Assembly: GCF_015706575.1 (NCBI RefSeq)
Contig: NW_024037055.1
Location: 15,352,262-15,416,261, forward strand
Direction of reading: 5' to 3'
Source: Patiria miniata
Taxonomy: Eukaryota; Echinodermata; Asteroidea; Valvatida; Asterinidae
Length of the DNA stretch: 64,000 nucleotides
Below are positions 9,526-20,200 of the stretch, one piece after another. The translations under genes and the position numbers were made by a program. Position 1 is the first letter of the stretch; every line of letters starts with the position of its first letter. Under the pieces are notes generated by a model. The model was not told the origin of the DNA. It did not search any database and worked only from the letters and a program-made list of their open reading frames with translations.

Positions 9526-12500
9526 TCATACAGCGGCGTTATCATTGTACGGTGGCAGTCCCCATTCCTCTGGAACGAAGACCTCCAACGAAGGCAGAAT
9601 CAAGTTGGCACCCTTGGCTAGTGATTGATCTAATCTTGGATCGGGTACAAGAATGACACTCATGCCGGCAGCATGTGCAGATAATACGCCGTTGATTGCA
9701 TCTTCAAAGACGAGGACCTGAAATAATACAAAGAGGTGTGAATTTCAGACACGTGCACTTCCTAGAAAGGAAAGGAAAAATGGCCTAGTGGTTGGGGTCC
9801 GTTGCCCAGTGGTCTGGAGCATTGAATTTGTGGTTTGCGGGTAATCCTGAAGGTTGTGGGTTCGAGTCCAGCCTGGGGTTATGGTGCATGTGCCCTTGGG
9901 CAAAGGCACTTTGTCACTCATTGTTTCTCTCCACCAACCAGGAGTGAATGAGTCCTGTGAGGGCCGAGATGATCATTGTGATAGATTTTATAGATGCTTT
10001 GCGCTGTTCGTGCTGAATGGCAGTATCAAGCTGTATACTCCCTAGGGAGCTGAGATTGTCTTTGGAATGTTTAATTGGCCCAATGAGCAGGGTGATAATG
10101 ATGTAGAACCTTCAGCACCAATACTGATGGATACAGGAGCTTATTACTCATGATCAGAGGGTCAGGGTTTCAAATGCAGCTGCTGGCAATAAGTTGTGTC
10201 CTTGGGCAAGCCACTTCACCCCGGCTTACCTTTCTGCATCCAGGCTTACATGTACTAACAGGCACCGGCATTAGCTGGGGAGTCACTTGTGACGGGCTGG
10301 CATCCCATCCAGGGGAAATAGACATATGCTTATATATGGTTGTTTCATGTCAAGGAAACTGGAGATAAATGCTGGCCTGATGATGGGCCATATTGGCTTG
10401 TGACAGACTTTACAAGACAAAATTACTGCAAGTTATCTAACAACCAGACATCATCCAGGAAAACTCATTTAAACAACTTGGTTCACACAGAATACAATCA
10501 CCTCGGTAGCATAAAATGGTACGACAGTAGAGCGCGTAATGAATGCATGACTATGACGTCACTAGAAGCTCATGTGTAATATATCACGCACGGTACTGAT
10601 AGATGCAGATGCACACTGTATGTGCTGCATCCCACCGATGATATCACATTTAACAAGTCCTCTTTCTCTACTGTCGCACCGCCACCCTCTAGTGTCGTCC
10701 CACTTACCGATGATATCACATTTAACAAGTCCTCTTTCTACTGTCGCGCCGCCACCCTCTACTGTTGCCCCCACTTACCGATGATCAAGTGGGGCGACAC
10801 GAGAGGGTGGCGGCGCGACAGTAAAAAGAGGACTTGTTAAATGTGATATCATCGGTAAGTGGGACGACACTAGAGGGTGGCGGCGCGACAGTAGAAAGAG
10901 GACTTGTTAAATGTGATATCGGTAAGTGGGATGCAGCACATACAGTGTGCATCAGTACCGTGCGTGATATATTACTCATGAGCTTCTAGTGACGTCATAG
11001 TCATGCATATTCATTACGCGCTCTACTGTCGTACCATTTTATGCTACCAATCACCTCATGTAACTCAGATACATGCATGATGTCATTGCATTCGCCTGGG
11101 CTAGGGATACTAATAAAAACAGACCCTTCCTAATAATCAGATGAAAATTAGATTATCTTTGTCCTAAGCTGATCCAAACAGTTCAAGTAGGCCTATACAG
11201 GTTTTTCAATGATAAAGATGACCTCTGAACAATTTTAGGAGAGTTTTGCAAAACGTTCACCAAAGTCAACTTAGTCCCATTTGTAATCTTTACTTGCACC
11301 TACTTTCTCAGGATGGGGTGCATCTGCCCCAACCGCTGGCTGCAATCAGGTACGGATCTGGTGCGGGCTTGCCCCGCTTGACCTCCGGATCGTCCCCGGT
11401 GCACACTATATGACGAAACAGCTTGAAGAAGTCACCATGTCTTTTGGTCTTGTGCGCAAATAGGGTACTCGGGGAGCCCCGTTGCCACGGCGATGGGTAT
11501 CTTATGCTTGATGAGATGACGCACAAGTTTCTCCGCCCCTAGAAAGAGGTTTCAAGGGGTAACATTGTAATTGTATAAAACATTGTGGTGCAATATTGAT
11601 CAACAAATTCAGTTTTGTTTTCTCCTGATTTTTAAAATTTTATTTGTTCAGATTTTCATTTAGTGTTCCATTTTTACCAAAACTGTTTTCCGTCTATTTT
11701 TAGGAATCCAACCATCTGTAAAAAGGCTTATAATTGTTGGCGTTTGCAACTGTAATTTACGGAATATATAGCCGAAATATGGTCGAGATGCAAATAATTT
11801 CAATTTTAATGCAATGTTGATCTAAAATTTTGCAATCAGCATTATGCCTATTGTAAGTTGGGGGCCAATCCAGGTTTGACTTGGGGGGGGGGGGATGGAG
11901 AGTGGGAGGAGGGAGGTGGTTGGGGGGGGGGGGAGTTGCTGGGGTGGAAGTTAGTAGTCTGGGGTAACAGTCTCCTGGGTGATATTTCCTCTTAAATGGT
12001 TTTCGTGTTTTTACAGGGGGCGGGGTTAAGACCAACACCCTATCCCCACCCAACCTGTAGGAGTGTTACTGTTCTTACCTGGCATTAAATTTGCAGTTGG
12101 AAGACCTCTTCACTTTTGCGACTGACCAGCTTGACCCATTCCTCAGGTGTCACCTTGATTCCTGTCTCATCGATGATCATTTGCGCCGCTTCGATCTCTT
12201 TACGACCCATCAGTTTCTGCTTGAGCTCCCACGTGTACTCTGGTATGCCATGCTCATGGAAAATCTCTTCATATATAACTGTGTAGAGTCTCTCTGTGTC
12301 TGTTTAAATAAAAAAAAACCAGTGTAACTGTATTCCCAAAGACAAAGGGAGAACTAGAACAGATTCTTTGTTGTCCTCGAGAATTCATCTTTTGTTGAAA
12401 ATGGTCCTCAATCATGAGTCCGTGTGGGAGAGTGTAATACTTTGTATAGGGACAAGGGAAACACAAAGCCTTGTCCTCGAGAGTATAGCAAAAAAAATGA

Positions 12501-13757
12501 CTGAGCGTGCAGTGCAGTTTATACTTATAGTGGGGAAGCAAGTGATAGGTTTTTACTTTTTTTTATAGACTTATCAACTTAATTATCAATTCCTCCATGG
12601 TGATTACAGTTTTACAGCATATTTGTATAACACAAAAAAAAGTAGGCTATTGGTCGGCGCCGGTTTCCAGCTGAGCTTGCTTGAACTAGTGTTTACTGAA
12701 AGAAAGCTGGAGCAGCCTATATAACAAAATTATATATGCGACAATCTTAGGTAGTCTATAGGTAACATTTGAACAGATTCGCTTCAAGACAACCGCATAT
12801 TGACCTCTAGATTTTGACCAATCAGTGGGCACTTTCTATATTAAACTGGTCTTTGGTCATTCAACCATTGTCCCGTCAAAGACAGGGATAAAAAAACCTG
12901 CGTCACACGCTCTATATTATGTTATGCGATGCGTGGCCAGCTGTTGTATTACAAACACTGCATTCGAATTGTCCAATCACCCCTTTAGTCCAGATTTGGG
13001 AATGAAATGACGTCACGATTTAGTAAAGACGACTCCGATTGGCTGAGGCACGAGATCGCATAAATCTGCATGCTCTGACATAGAGACTTGGCTCCGTGGA
13101 TAACAGGTGATACTCATTCTAATCATAAGGGGTCTCCGTGAAAATAAATTAAATAGGTGGTTAAGGCAGCCGTACCCTGATTTTCAACAGCTATTGTTAA
13201 TACGAGGGGGGAGGGGGGGGGGGTGCTCGTACCATACTTTCAATTGGGGCGCTGTTTAAATATTATTATTAACACAGTCACAGATACCCCCTAAACAAGC
13301 TGGCTTTGTACGTATTTTTGTGCAGGTGGACATTACTACTAGCAAAACATTTTTGGTGTCGGAGCGGGGGGGGGGGGGGGGGTTGCAATTTTTTCAGGAA
13401 TTTCTATGGGGAAATTTGACCCCCTAAAACCCCCTCTGGATCAGCGCCTGAAATAACATTTTTGGCCTAGGCCTATTACTTAAGTTTAACATGCTACTAA
13501 ATTTCTAGGCCCCTATTGCTAAAATTAAAAGTTAGTGTCATTTGAATTGCTGCAACTTCAGTGGGCCACGCCCACGTGTGCGGACGTAAATACGAGCGCA
13601 ACAGCATGCAGCTGCAGCGCGTAAATCAACTCCCGACTTCCACTCGCGCTGCGCTGAAACTTTTCCGTCTGCGCTTGTGGGTAACATTCGTTTACCTAGC
13701 AAGAGTCCATCCATATCAAATATTACATGCGTAATATCAGCTCGTTTTTGAACTCAT
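9526..13757 (-). CDS. PUDP: PUDP, pseudouridine-5'-phosphatase (HAD family), four exons
   Basis: Exons in transcript order: 13696-13757, 12079-12299, 11304-11538, 9526-9717, about 235 residues (human 228). The family dephosphorylates pseudouridine 5'-phosphate in the cytosol. Seen: HAD motif [11 protein letters not shown] followed by DTERLY; cap region [27 protein letters not shown]-like entry into the core; motif II region [24 protein letters not shown] with the motif III lysine; motif [11 protein letters not shown]; and the C-terminal EWGLPPY typical of PUDP. All splice junctions are GT-AG and in agreeing phases. The frame is interrupted in exon 1 (one A too many at the T5 of 13745-13749), exon 2 (one base short near 12098), and exon 3 (one extra C near 11476-11479, and a further shift near 11333-11342). 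Splice sites and protein are otherwise well conserved, so these look like consensus errors, though a pseudogene is not excluded. Confidence 0.9.
9781..10108 (+). mobile_element. tRNA-derived SINE
   Basis: The head carries an A box TGGCCTAGTGGTT at 9781 and a perfect B box GGTTCGAGTCC near 9860, as in RNA polymerase III promoters of tRNAs, but no full cloverleaf. The body contains TGCCCTTGGGCAAAGGCACT and CTGTATACTCCCTAGGGAGC. I associate this body type with echinoderm/hemichordate SINEs from memory. It lies in PUDP intron 3. Confidence 0.7.
10135..10400 (+). mobile_element. SINE-like fragment
   Basis: It carries GTCAGGGTTTCAAATGC (a decayed B box), then GTGTCCTTGGGCAAGCCACT and a CATCCCATCCAGG block, the same general plan as the SINE just upstream but clearly diverged from it. 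Confidence 0.45.
10505..11048. mobile_element. 544-bp snapback transposon with 9-bp target duplication
   Basis: The element begins GGTAGCATAAAATGGTACGA and ends with the reverse complement. The arms pair over almost their whole length (about 270 bp each). Each arm contains an internal tandem duplication of about 80-90 bp (the block with GATATCACATTTAACAAGTC). The flanks carry the identical 9-mer AATCACCTC at 10496-10504 and 11049-11057. A 9-bp duplication and very long inverted repeats suit a MULE- or Foldback-type element; there is no coding capacity. It lies in PUDP intron 3. Confidence 0.85.
11881..11945 (+). repeat. G-rich tract with quadruplex potential
   Basis: Two G runs of 12-13 bases flank a purine-rich spacer with several GGG/GGGAGG blocks. 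On the sense strand of PUDP this is C-rich intron DNA. Four or more G-triplets within 65 bases would allow a G-quadruplex. Confidence 0.6.
12800..13130. repeat. Dispersed repeat shared with 5480-5690
   Basis: See the shared block order at 5480-5690. It lies in PUDP intron 1. Its ends are not resolved. Confidence 0.4.
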
Positions 13758-14211
13758 TTTGAAAATAAAAATTAGGCCTTTCGATCTGCACACTGAACTC
13801 CGAATCCTCGATGTTTGCAACAACAACATGTGGTGGATAATGTATATAGCACCAGACTATTTACGTGCTTAATGCCGTACGTCAGTCTAGTTCCCCCTTC
13901 CGAGCAGTAGTGTAACTTCCATTACCTCACAAACTAACCAATCACAGTGCTCGTTTCTGAACGTGAAATGTGGCACAGGTTTAAAATGGAGATCGTTACC
14001 GATTTATGCATGATTAATTTTCTACGTCCATAATTCATCAATAAGGCGCATCTTTTGTCAACGTACTCACAGCATGTATTGCAATCGACAACTGCGGCAT
14101 AAATCTGTATACATTTGAACTGGTGATATACAAGTTAAAGTGTTATTTGCAGCGATATATTTAACGTAACATTTATTGTGCTGCGTTTACTGTGTACGCA
14201 CGGCCGGCCAA
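13758..14211. promoter_or_regulatory. Shared upstream region of the divergent PUDP and ECT2 genes
   Basis: The PUDP start codon (complement of 13755-13757) and the ECT2 start codon (14212) face away from each other with 454 bp between, and both 5' UTRs must fit here unless upstream untranslated exons exist. CpG-rich sequence extends into 13560-13680. No TATA box was convincingly placed. A bidirectional promoter is an inference from spacing. Confidence 0.55.
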
Positions 14212-17200
14212 ATGGCGGCTACATGTGCCAGCGAGTTGAACATGTTGAATGATGTGACTGTCAGTTCTTCAGTCAGCATGTCGGTCACTACCATTCAAGA
14301 CCAAGATGCAGGTATAAACATCTTAAGACTTTTTAAATTTTGGAATAGATATAAAACTGGTAGGCCCCCTATTGTTGTTATTGCTCTCTAACTGTTTTGA
14401 CTTTATTTTTCCGCAGTGGCTATTGTCATGATTGTTGTTACGGCAGCCGTAACACATTTCCATTTTCTATCGTTACGGTAGACTGCAACTTTTTATAAAC
14501 ATGACAAGAAAATATAAAATTAGAAGGAAAAAAGTGAATTTGAACGTTATGAAATTCGGACTTTATTTCCCTTAAAAAAATCCTCCAAAGCCTCAGGTTA
14601 GAAAAGGAAAAAAATTCTAGTGCAAAACTGAGATTCGAACCCACAACCTCGCGGTGCAAAACCTACCCTCTATCGACTGAGCTGTCGCACTGCTCGCTAA
14701 AACATGTGGAAACAAATAATTATATACCTGCGTGCGTATCAAAAAAGTATCGTAGCTAGAGGGAGCTAAACAACGACTGCCGAAACGATAGCCACTTCGT
14801 TGTTGTTTTCGTCACGTTTTTAAGGTTCAGAAATTAGGTCTTCAATAAATATCTAAATTCTAATTTCATTTGTAGGTCATGTTCAGCCTGTCATTTGTCA
14901 AGATTATTAGTAATTACTATTATTATTGGAAAGATTGTTGCAACCTGATGCTACTTCAGTTGTTGTGTACAAAGTCTATGGAGAGTCAAGACAATTTTCT
15001 AAGTGTTTCCCAACAAAATTGGAAATATTTCTCAGTCCCAGATTCATATGTCTTATCGTCATTTTTGCAATGAATGACCTTAATTGAGATGAAATACATA
15101 TGAAGAAAAAAGCAGCATCAGGTTGCAACATTCTTTCCCTTTTATTATTATAATATCTTTTATTGTAACAATCAAACATGTCAAGACAAAAGAGACCTTG
15201 ATAATTGAACATGTTGACGCCAGGGGCTGATCAAACAGTTGGACCATGGATGGACCAAAGATTTTCGCTAGTCCGAAAATTTAGGACTCTCAATACTGTG
15301 TATGAGAGTCCCAAAACTTAAGGACTGGCACATGAAACAATCCGTCCCACAACTCTTCAGTACTGCATCTAATCAACTGTCAGCTGACTTAGTACGAAAA
15401 TTTGGGACCTAGTACCCGACATCCTTTCCGTTAGCTATACAGAAAGGTGCATTTCAGACCACGGGGCATTCTTGGAGGTATAATTCTAACTATTAAAAGT
15501 TACAAATTGACAGTCTAATGTTAAGCACTTAAGGTCCTTGTCTGGGTTTTCGCTAGTTTACTGTCTTGTACATACGTCTCTGCATAGCCTAAAAGATGGC
15601 TCTAGTTAGAGAGAAGGGCATGAAAGGAGGCCATTGCTTGTCAACAAGTTTCCTGTGTATCATCAGTATCTTAGTTGCTTTGCTGCAACCACCTGTTGAC
15701 TTCCCAGCAAACTTGTTGAAGTGGATACATTTCTCAATCTCATGGAGTTGTGGAAATTTCTCAGGATGCAACTTTTTTTTTATCTTTTACCATTCAATGT
15801 AGATTGTGAGCATAGGATATGCCTTGTTGGAGAAGAGACAGCCAACAATCAACAGCTTCTACAAGATTTGCAGGTTTGTTCAATCATGGAGCTATAATAC
15901 ATGTATATTTTTGTCCACAGGAAAATTGAAAACCCTCCTGCAGTCCGAACAGTCACAGACTGCCCAAAATCAATCCCCTTCCCCTGCCACACCTTTATAC
16001 AAAGTACAGTCAGTCAAAAACAAGCAGATCAAATTTGTGGTAAGCTGTATGACTTGCCCCAACCTGTTTGCTTCTGTACCACTGTCATTTTGCCTTTGAG
16101 AAAGGTCCTGCAGCAGGGTTTGACTTTAATGGTAGCCCGCTAGCCAAATGCAAGTCAAAAAAGCAGCGGTCTAGTCCTGCCTGTCCTGCACGACTGAAAC
16201 GTAAAGCCTGTTTTGTTTTTCCATGTAGCCTGGTGTTCACTTTGAAAATTTCCCACAAAAATGACATTCAAAACCTTTCGGTTTTCATTATGTCATCGTC
16301 TGAGAAGTTACTACATGTAAGTCATTTGTGAAGTTTGTAACGGGTACATGATCCGTGAATCTGGAACCGGTTTCTGACATCAGCGGTCGGGTACCTGGTT
16401 CCGATGCACAGCCCTACCCTCAAACATTTGTGGGGTTTTTTCAGTTAAATATTTCATTTTTAAATAACATTGCTGATGCATCTTGTTGTTTAGACTCTCG
16501 GTTTGCCAGTTACGACATCCGAGACAGGTATGGAGAACGTGATAGAACCAGCCGGAGTTGAAACCCTCTTTGTTCTGACCGAGTTTGAAGGAGAAGGCTT
16601 TGAGAACTTGAGACGCAACGGCTGCCGAGTGTTGGGGGCTCCTGTCATTTATAAATGTGCAGCCGAAAAACAGGTTAGTCTGTAGTGTGACTCCATTTAC
16701 AAACATGTAGATAAAAATGAATCATGCATTAATTTTGCTTAGCACATTCTAACCAGTGCGCTAACACTGTGTCCCGCATATGGAGCGCTTACGAGTGGCC
16801 GCAAGCGATTGTTCATGCACGTAGCACATATGATTGGACCAACACAACTTGAAATTAACCAACCCCATTGTAGTGATTTCTCAGTGGTAATGATGATCAT
16901 TACTCCTCATACATATTTATGAGCCAAATGCACTTCTTTCATCGGTCGATGTTCCAACACACCTGGGAACTAAAAGTAGAAACCCCACACACGTGTACAT
17001 GTAGACCATCATCATGTTGCAGCCACCGTGATTTTTTTCGCATTCAAATCAATGTAACCAAAGCAAGGCTGAAAGGACAAAAAAGTCTGGTTCCTTTTTG
17101 CACAAAAAAACATTATCATCCAGCACTGTTATTGGATACAGGGAACATGACTGAAATGGTGGCAGCATGATAAAGGTCTGTTGTGGTAGTTCTAGAGAAA

Positions 17201-20200
17201 TACATGTGCATGTAGTACCCCAAGACTCCCACCTTCCAAGACTCCGGTCCCACCATGCAACAGTTGTGATCCCAATTGAGGTTTCTGGTGGTACCGAATG
17301 AAAACCTTGCGGCAGACAAATAATTATGCACTCTGTGTGAGGGATTTTCCACAGAATTGTAAGCCTGTAGTACAGGCGTGGAACTTTTCCTCAAATAAGC
17401 TGATTTCCTCCGTTTTGCTGGAAGAAGTGCAAAATTACTGGTCCCTTAGTCGGTTATTGTTTGCTGATTTTGACTACCTCCCTCTGCTTCGTGTCAGGGG
17501 CATGGTCAAATCATCCAACACCCAGGTCTAGTGATTTCCCCAAACCATGTTGTATTTGTAAAGTATCTTGCTTCATATCCATACATTACAGCCGCTGCCA
17601 TTGACTAGTCGACCCTTGTACTGCTGCCACATGTCCCAGCTTGTGATTTGCTTCACGGGTTCGTCGAGAAGGAAGAACTGAAACGGCTCGCCGAGCTGGT
17701 TCATCACATGGGGGGCAGCGTCCGGAGGGACTTCAGCGCTAAGGTCACTCACCTGGTTGCCAACGGAACCACTGGTAACAAATACAGGGTAAGTTTATAC
17801 AACGATCCGTTAAGGCCTGCCCCTTGATTTTGTTTTACCATCACAGCCCGAAGTTTGCAACCAAATGTCCGACTAATCTGGCATAATGTGCTTTTGAGCA
17901 TGACATGTGTAGCTGGAACATGGAGTGCACGTGGCATTAGGGAAAGGCCTGTGTTTCCCCCCCCCCCCCCCCCCCAATGTACGAAGTCTTTGCATTCTGC
18001 GAGCCAATAAGTGCCCCCCCCCCCTAGAGAAGGCAAGCCAATATATTGGCTCGAGTTTCATAGCGCATCGTCTTAATAAGCCTCTGTACTGATGACGTTA
18101 CACTTTCTTCACATGTGTGCTTTTCTATGGGGCTACGAAACTGTCGTCCCCACCAGGCTCCCATAAGAAAGCACACGTGTAAACAAAGTGGGACGTCGTC
18201 AGTACAGAGGCCTATTGCATGTAATTTATGCATTTTTTGCTGTATGTAGAGAATTTATATTTCTGATTGTGTTTTGAATTTGTTTGTTGTTAATCCCAGT
18301 GTTTCCCCTGGCTAATGAACTGAGCGAGGTGGTAACAATTCAACTTGATGATTGAAACGAAATTTACAGTCTGCAAACTGAAAAGAATGCAGCGCTCACA
18401 AAACTGCGCGATGATTAAAAAAACACATCGAAATTGTGACTTCTTGATACATGGAGGTAAAGGAAAATGCTCATATATTACACAAAATGAAAATTTGTTC
18501 AATTGATATTTCCTTTTTTGCCAATCTTCACAGCGAGGTGGTGATATTGGCAAAAATTGAGCGAGGTGGTCACTGAAAGTAGCGAGGTGGGCCACCTCAC
18601 GTTTGAATGGGCAGGGGAAACACTGGTTAATCCTAACCTTGCCAGACATACATGTAGCACTGTGCACCAGGTATAAAAGTCTGTGAGACCTTGTTGCATT
18701 AATTAAGCCATCAACACCAGTGCATACACGGCCATTGAACAATGCCACAGTTGTATCATGCTGCAGTTAGTGACCACAGACTCTGATGAGGCAGTTTGGC
18801 CTTGCAATTTTGACCTGATGGACCTTGCTAATGTACACTGAGCAGGCTAGTTGATTTGACAAGCGTTGCGTGTTGCTGTGTCCAGCAGGGTTTCTAGCCA
18901 AAATACCTTAGGGGGTTAGGGTTAAAAGTGTACACATCACCTCCTAAGTGAAGCATGTACTTCTGATTTCCAGGTGGCAGTCAGTCTCGGGACACCAATC
19001 ATGACCAAAGAATGGATCAACATGGCCTGGCAGCATAGACATGACACGCAGATATCTGCAACGACCGAAGCTATGGTGAGCACCCCCTGTCAAGTTGGTG
19101 CCGTGCATATTTTCCTAATTATCTAGTATTTGATTATTCTAATTTGGATTTTGGTCGAATATTCAATGTTTGAAATGGGCTGATCAAGATGTGAATGTGC
19201 CAGCATGATGACTGAGATCTGTGTAAAATGACTAATTGCAGCTTCATAAATAGGACCAGATTAAACCAGGGGTGTGAAATCTCAGCTATAAAGCTGATTT
19301 CAGCTTTTTTGGTTTTGGATTTCAGCTTTTTTCCCTCACTTGCTGTGTACAAAAGTATAGGAGATTTCCAAAGTTCAGCCTTTTTACACCTTTTTTCAGC
19401 TGTTTTCAGCTATTTTCATCAGTGGTCACTCACACCCCTGTTAAACGAAAGGCGTTTAACTTTCTTTTTGCACAAAAACAAACTTAAGAGTAAAGTTTTA
19501 TGGAACAATCTTTACACTTTTAAATTTTTCAAGTTGTGGTCCATTTTTCATGCTCACTTTTTATTTCCACATGATGACCAAAGAGGCTGGTACAGTCGAC
19601 TCTCGTTAAGGCCAAAAAAAAAAAATATTCGGTCTCTGGTCAGACCAAAGTTCCGGAATTGACGCGGCCACGCGGCTTTTTTTTTTTTTTTTTTTTTTTT
19701 TCTTCAAGCTTGGATTGTACAGACAAGGTGGGTACTATTTTGCTTTTTTGGTGTCCTCATGCATATTAGTGTCCTCCATAATTTGCCTTGGTGCTTTCGA
19801 TCATTTGCCTTGGTGCAATTTCCCATTCCTTGGTGCTCTTTGGTAAAAAAAAATGAGGAGGTGCGGAAATAAAGGGCGCTGTTGGAGCTACCGCGGAACA
19901 TTGTGGAAAAAAAAAAAGATCGACGCGCATGATTAAAATCGACGCGTGCGCTGACCAGAGACCGACTTATTTTTTTTTTGGCCTAATACACTGTAAATAC
20001 AAATTTCGGTTATAGCAAATATAAAGCCTCGGTCCCGACTGTGCTATACATGTATGTGCACAATGAATGGGACCAGCACTCCACTTAATACAAAATTCTT
20101 ATATAACAACAAAAAAATTGGCAAGGTCTCGTTGAGTTTGTAATAAGGAGTCGACTGTACTGTGCAGAGCCAAGTCTGTAACTAGGTAGCACCTCGCGGC

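Noticed and set aside
9781-9880. Functional tRNA gene
   Set aside because: A and B boxes are present, but the sequence does not fold into a full cloverleaf and is fused to a SINE body.
9526-13757. PUDP as a pseudogene
   Set aside because: Intact splice sites, all HAD motifs and shifts mostly at homopolymers favour sequence error; left open as an alternative.
14176-14211. Earlier start for ECT2
   Set aside because: The upstream in-frame codon is TTG; the ATG at 14212 is the first suitable one.
14417-14795. Complete transposon with GTGGCTATYGT ends
   Set aside because: Only an 11-base inverted match was seen, without a target duplication, so it is mentioned only beside the SINE.
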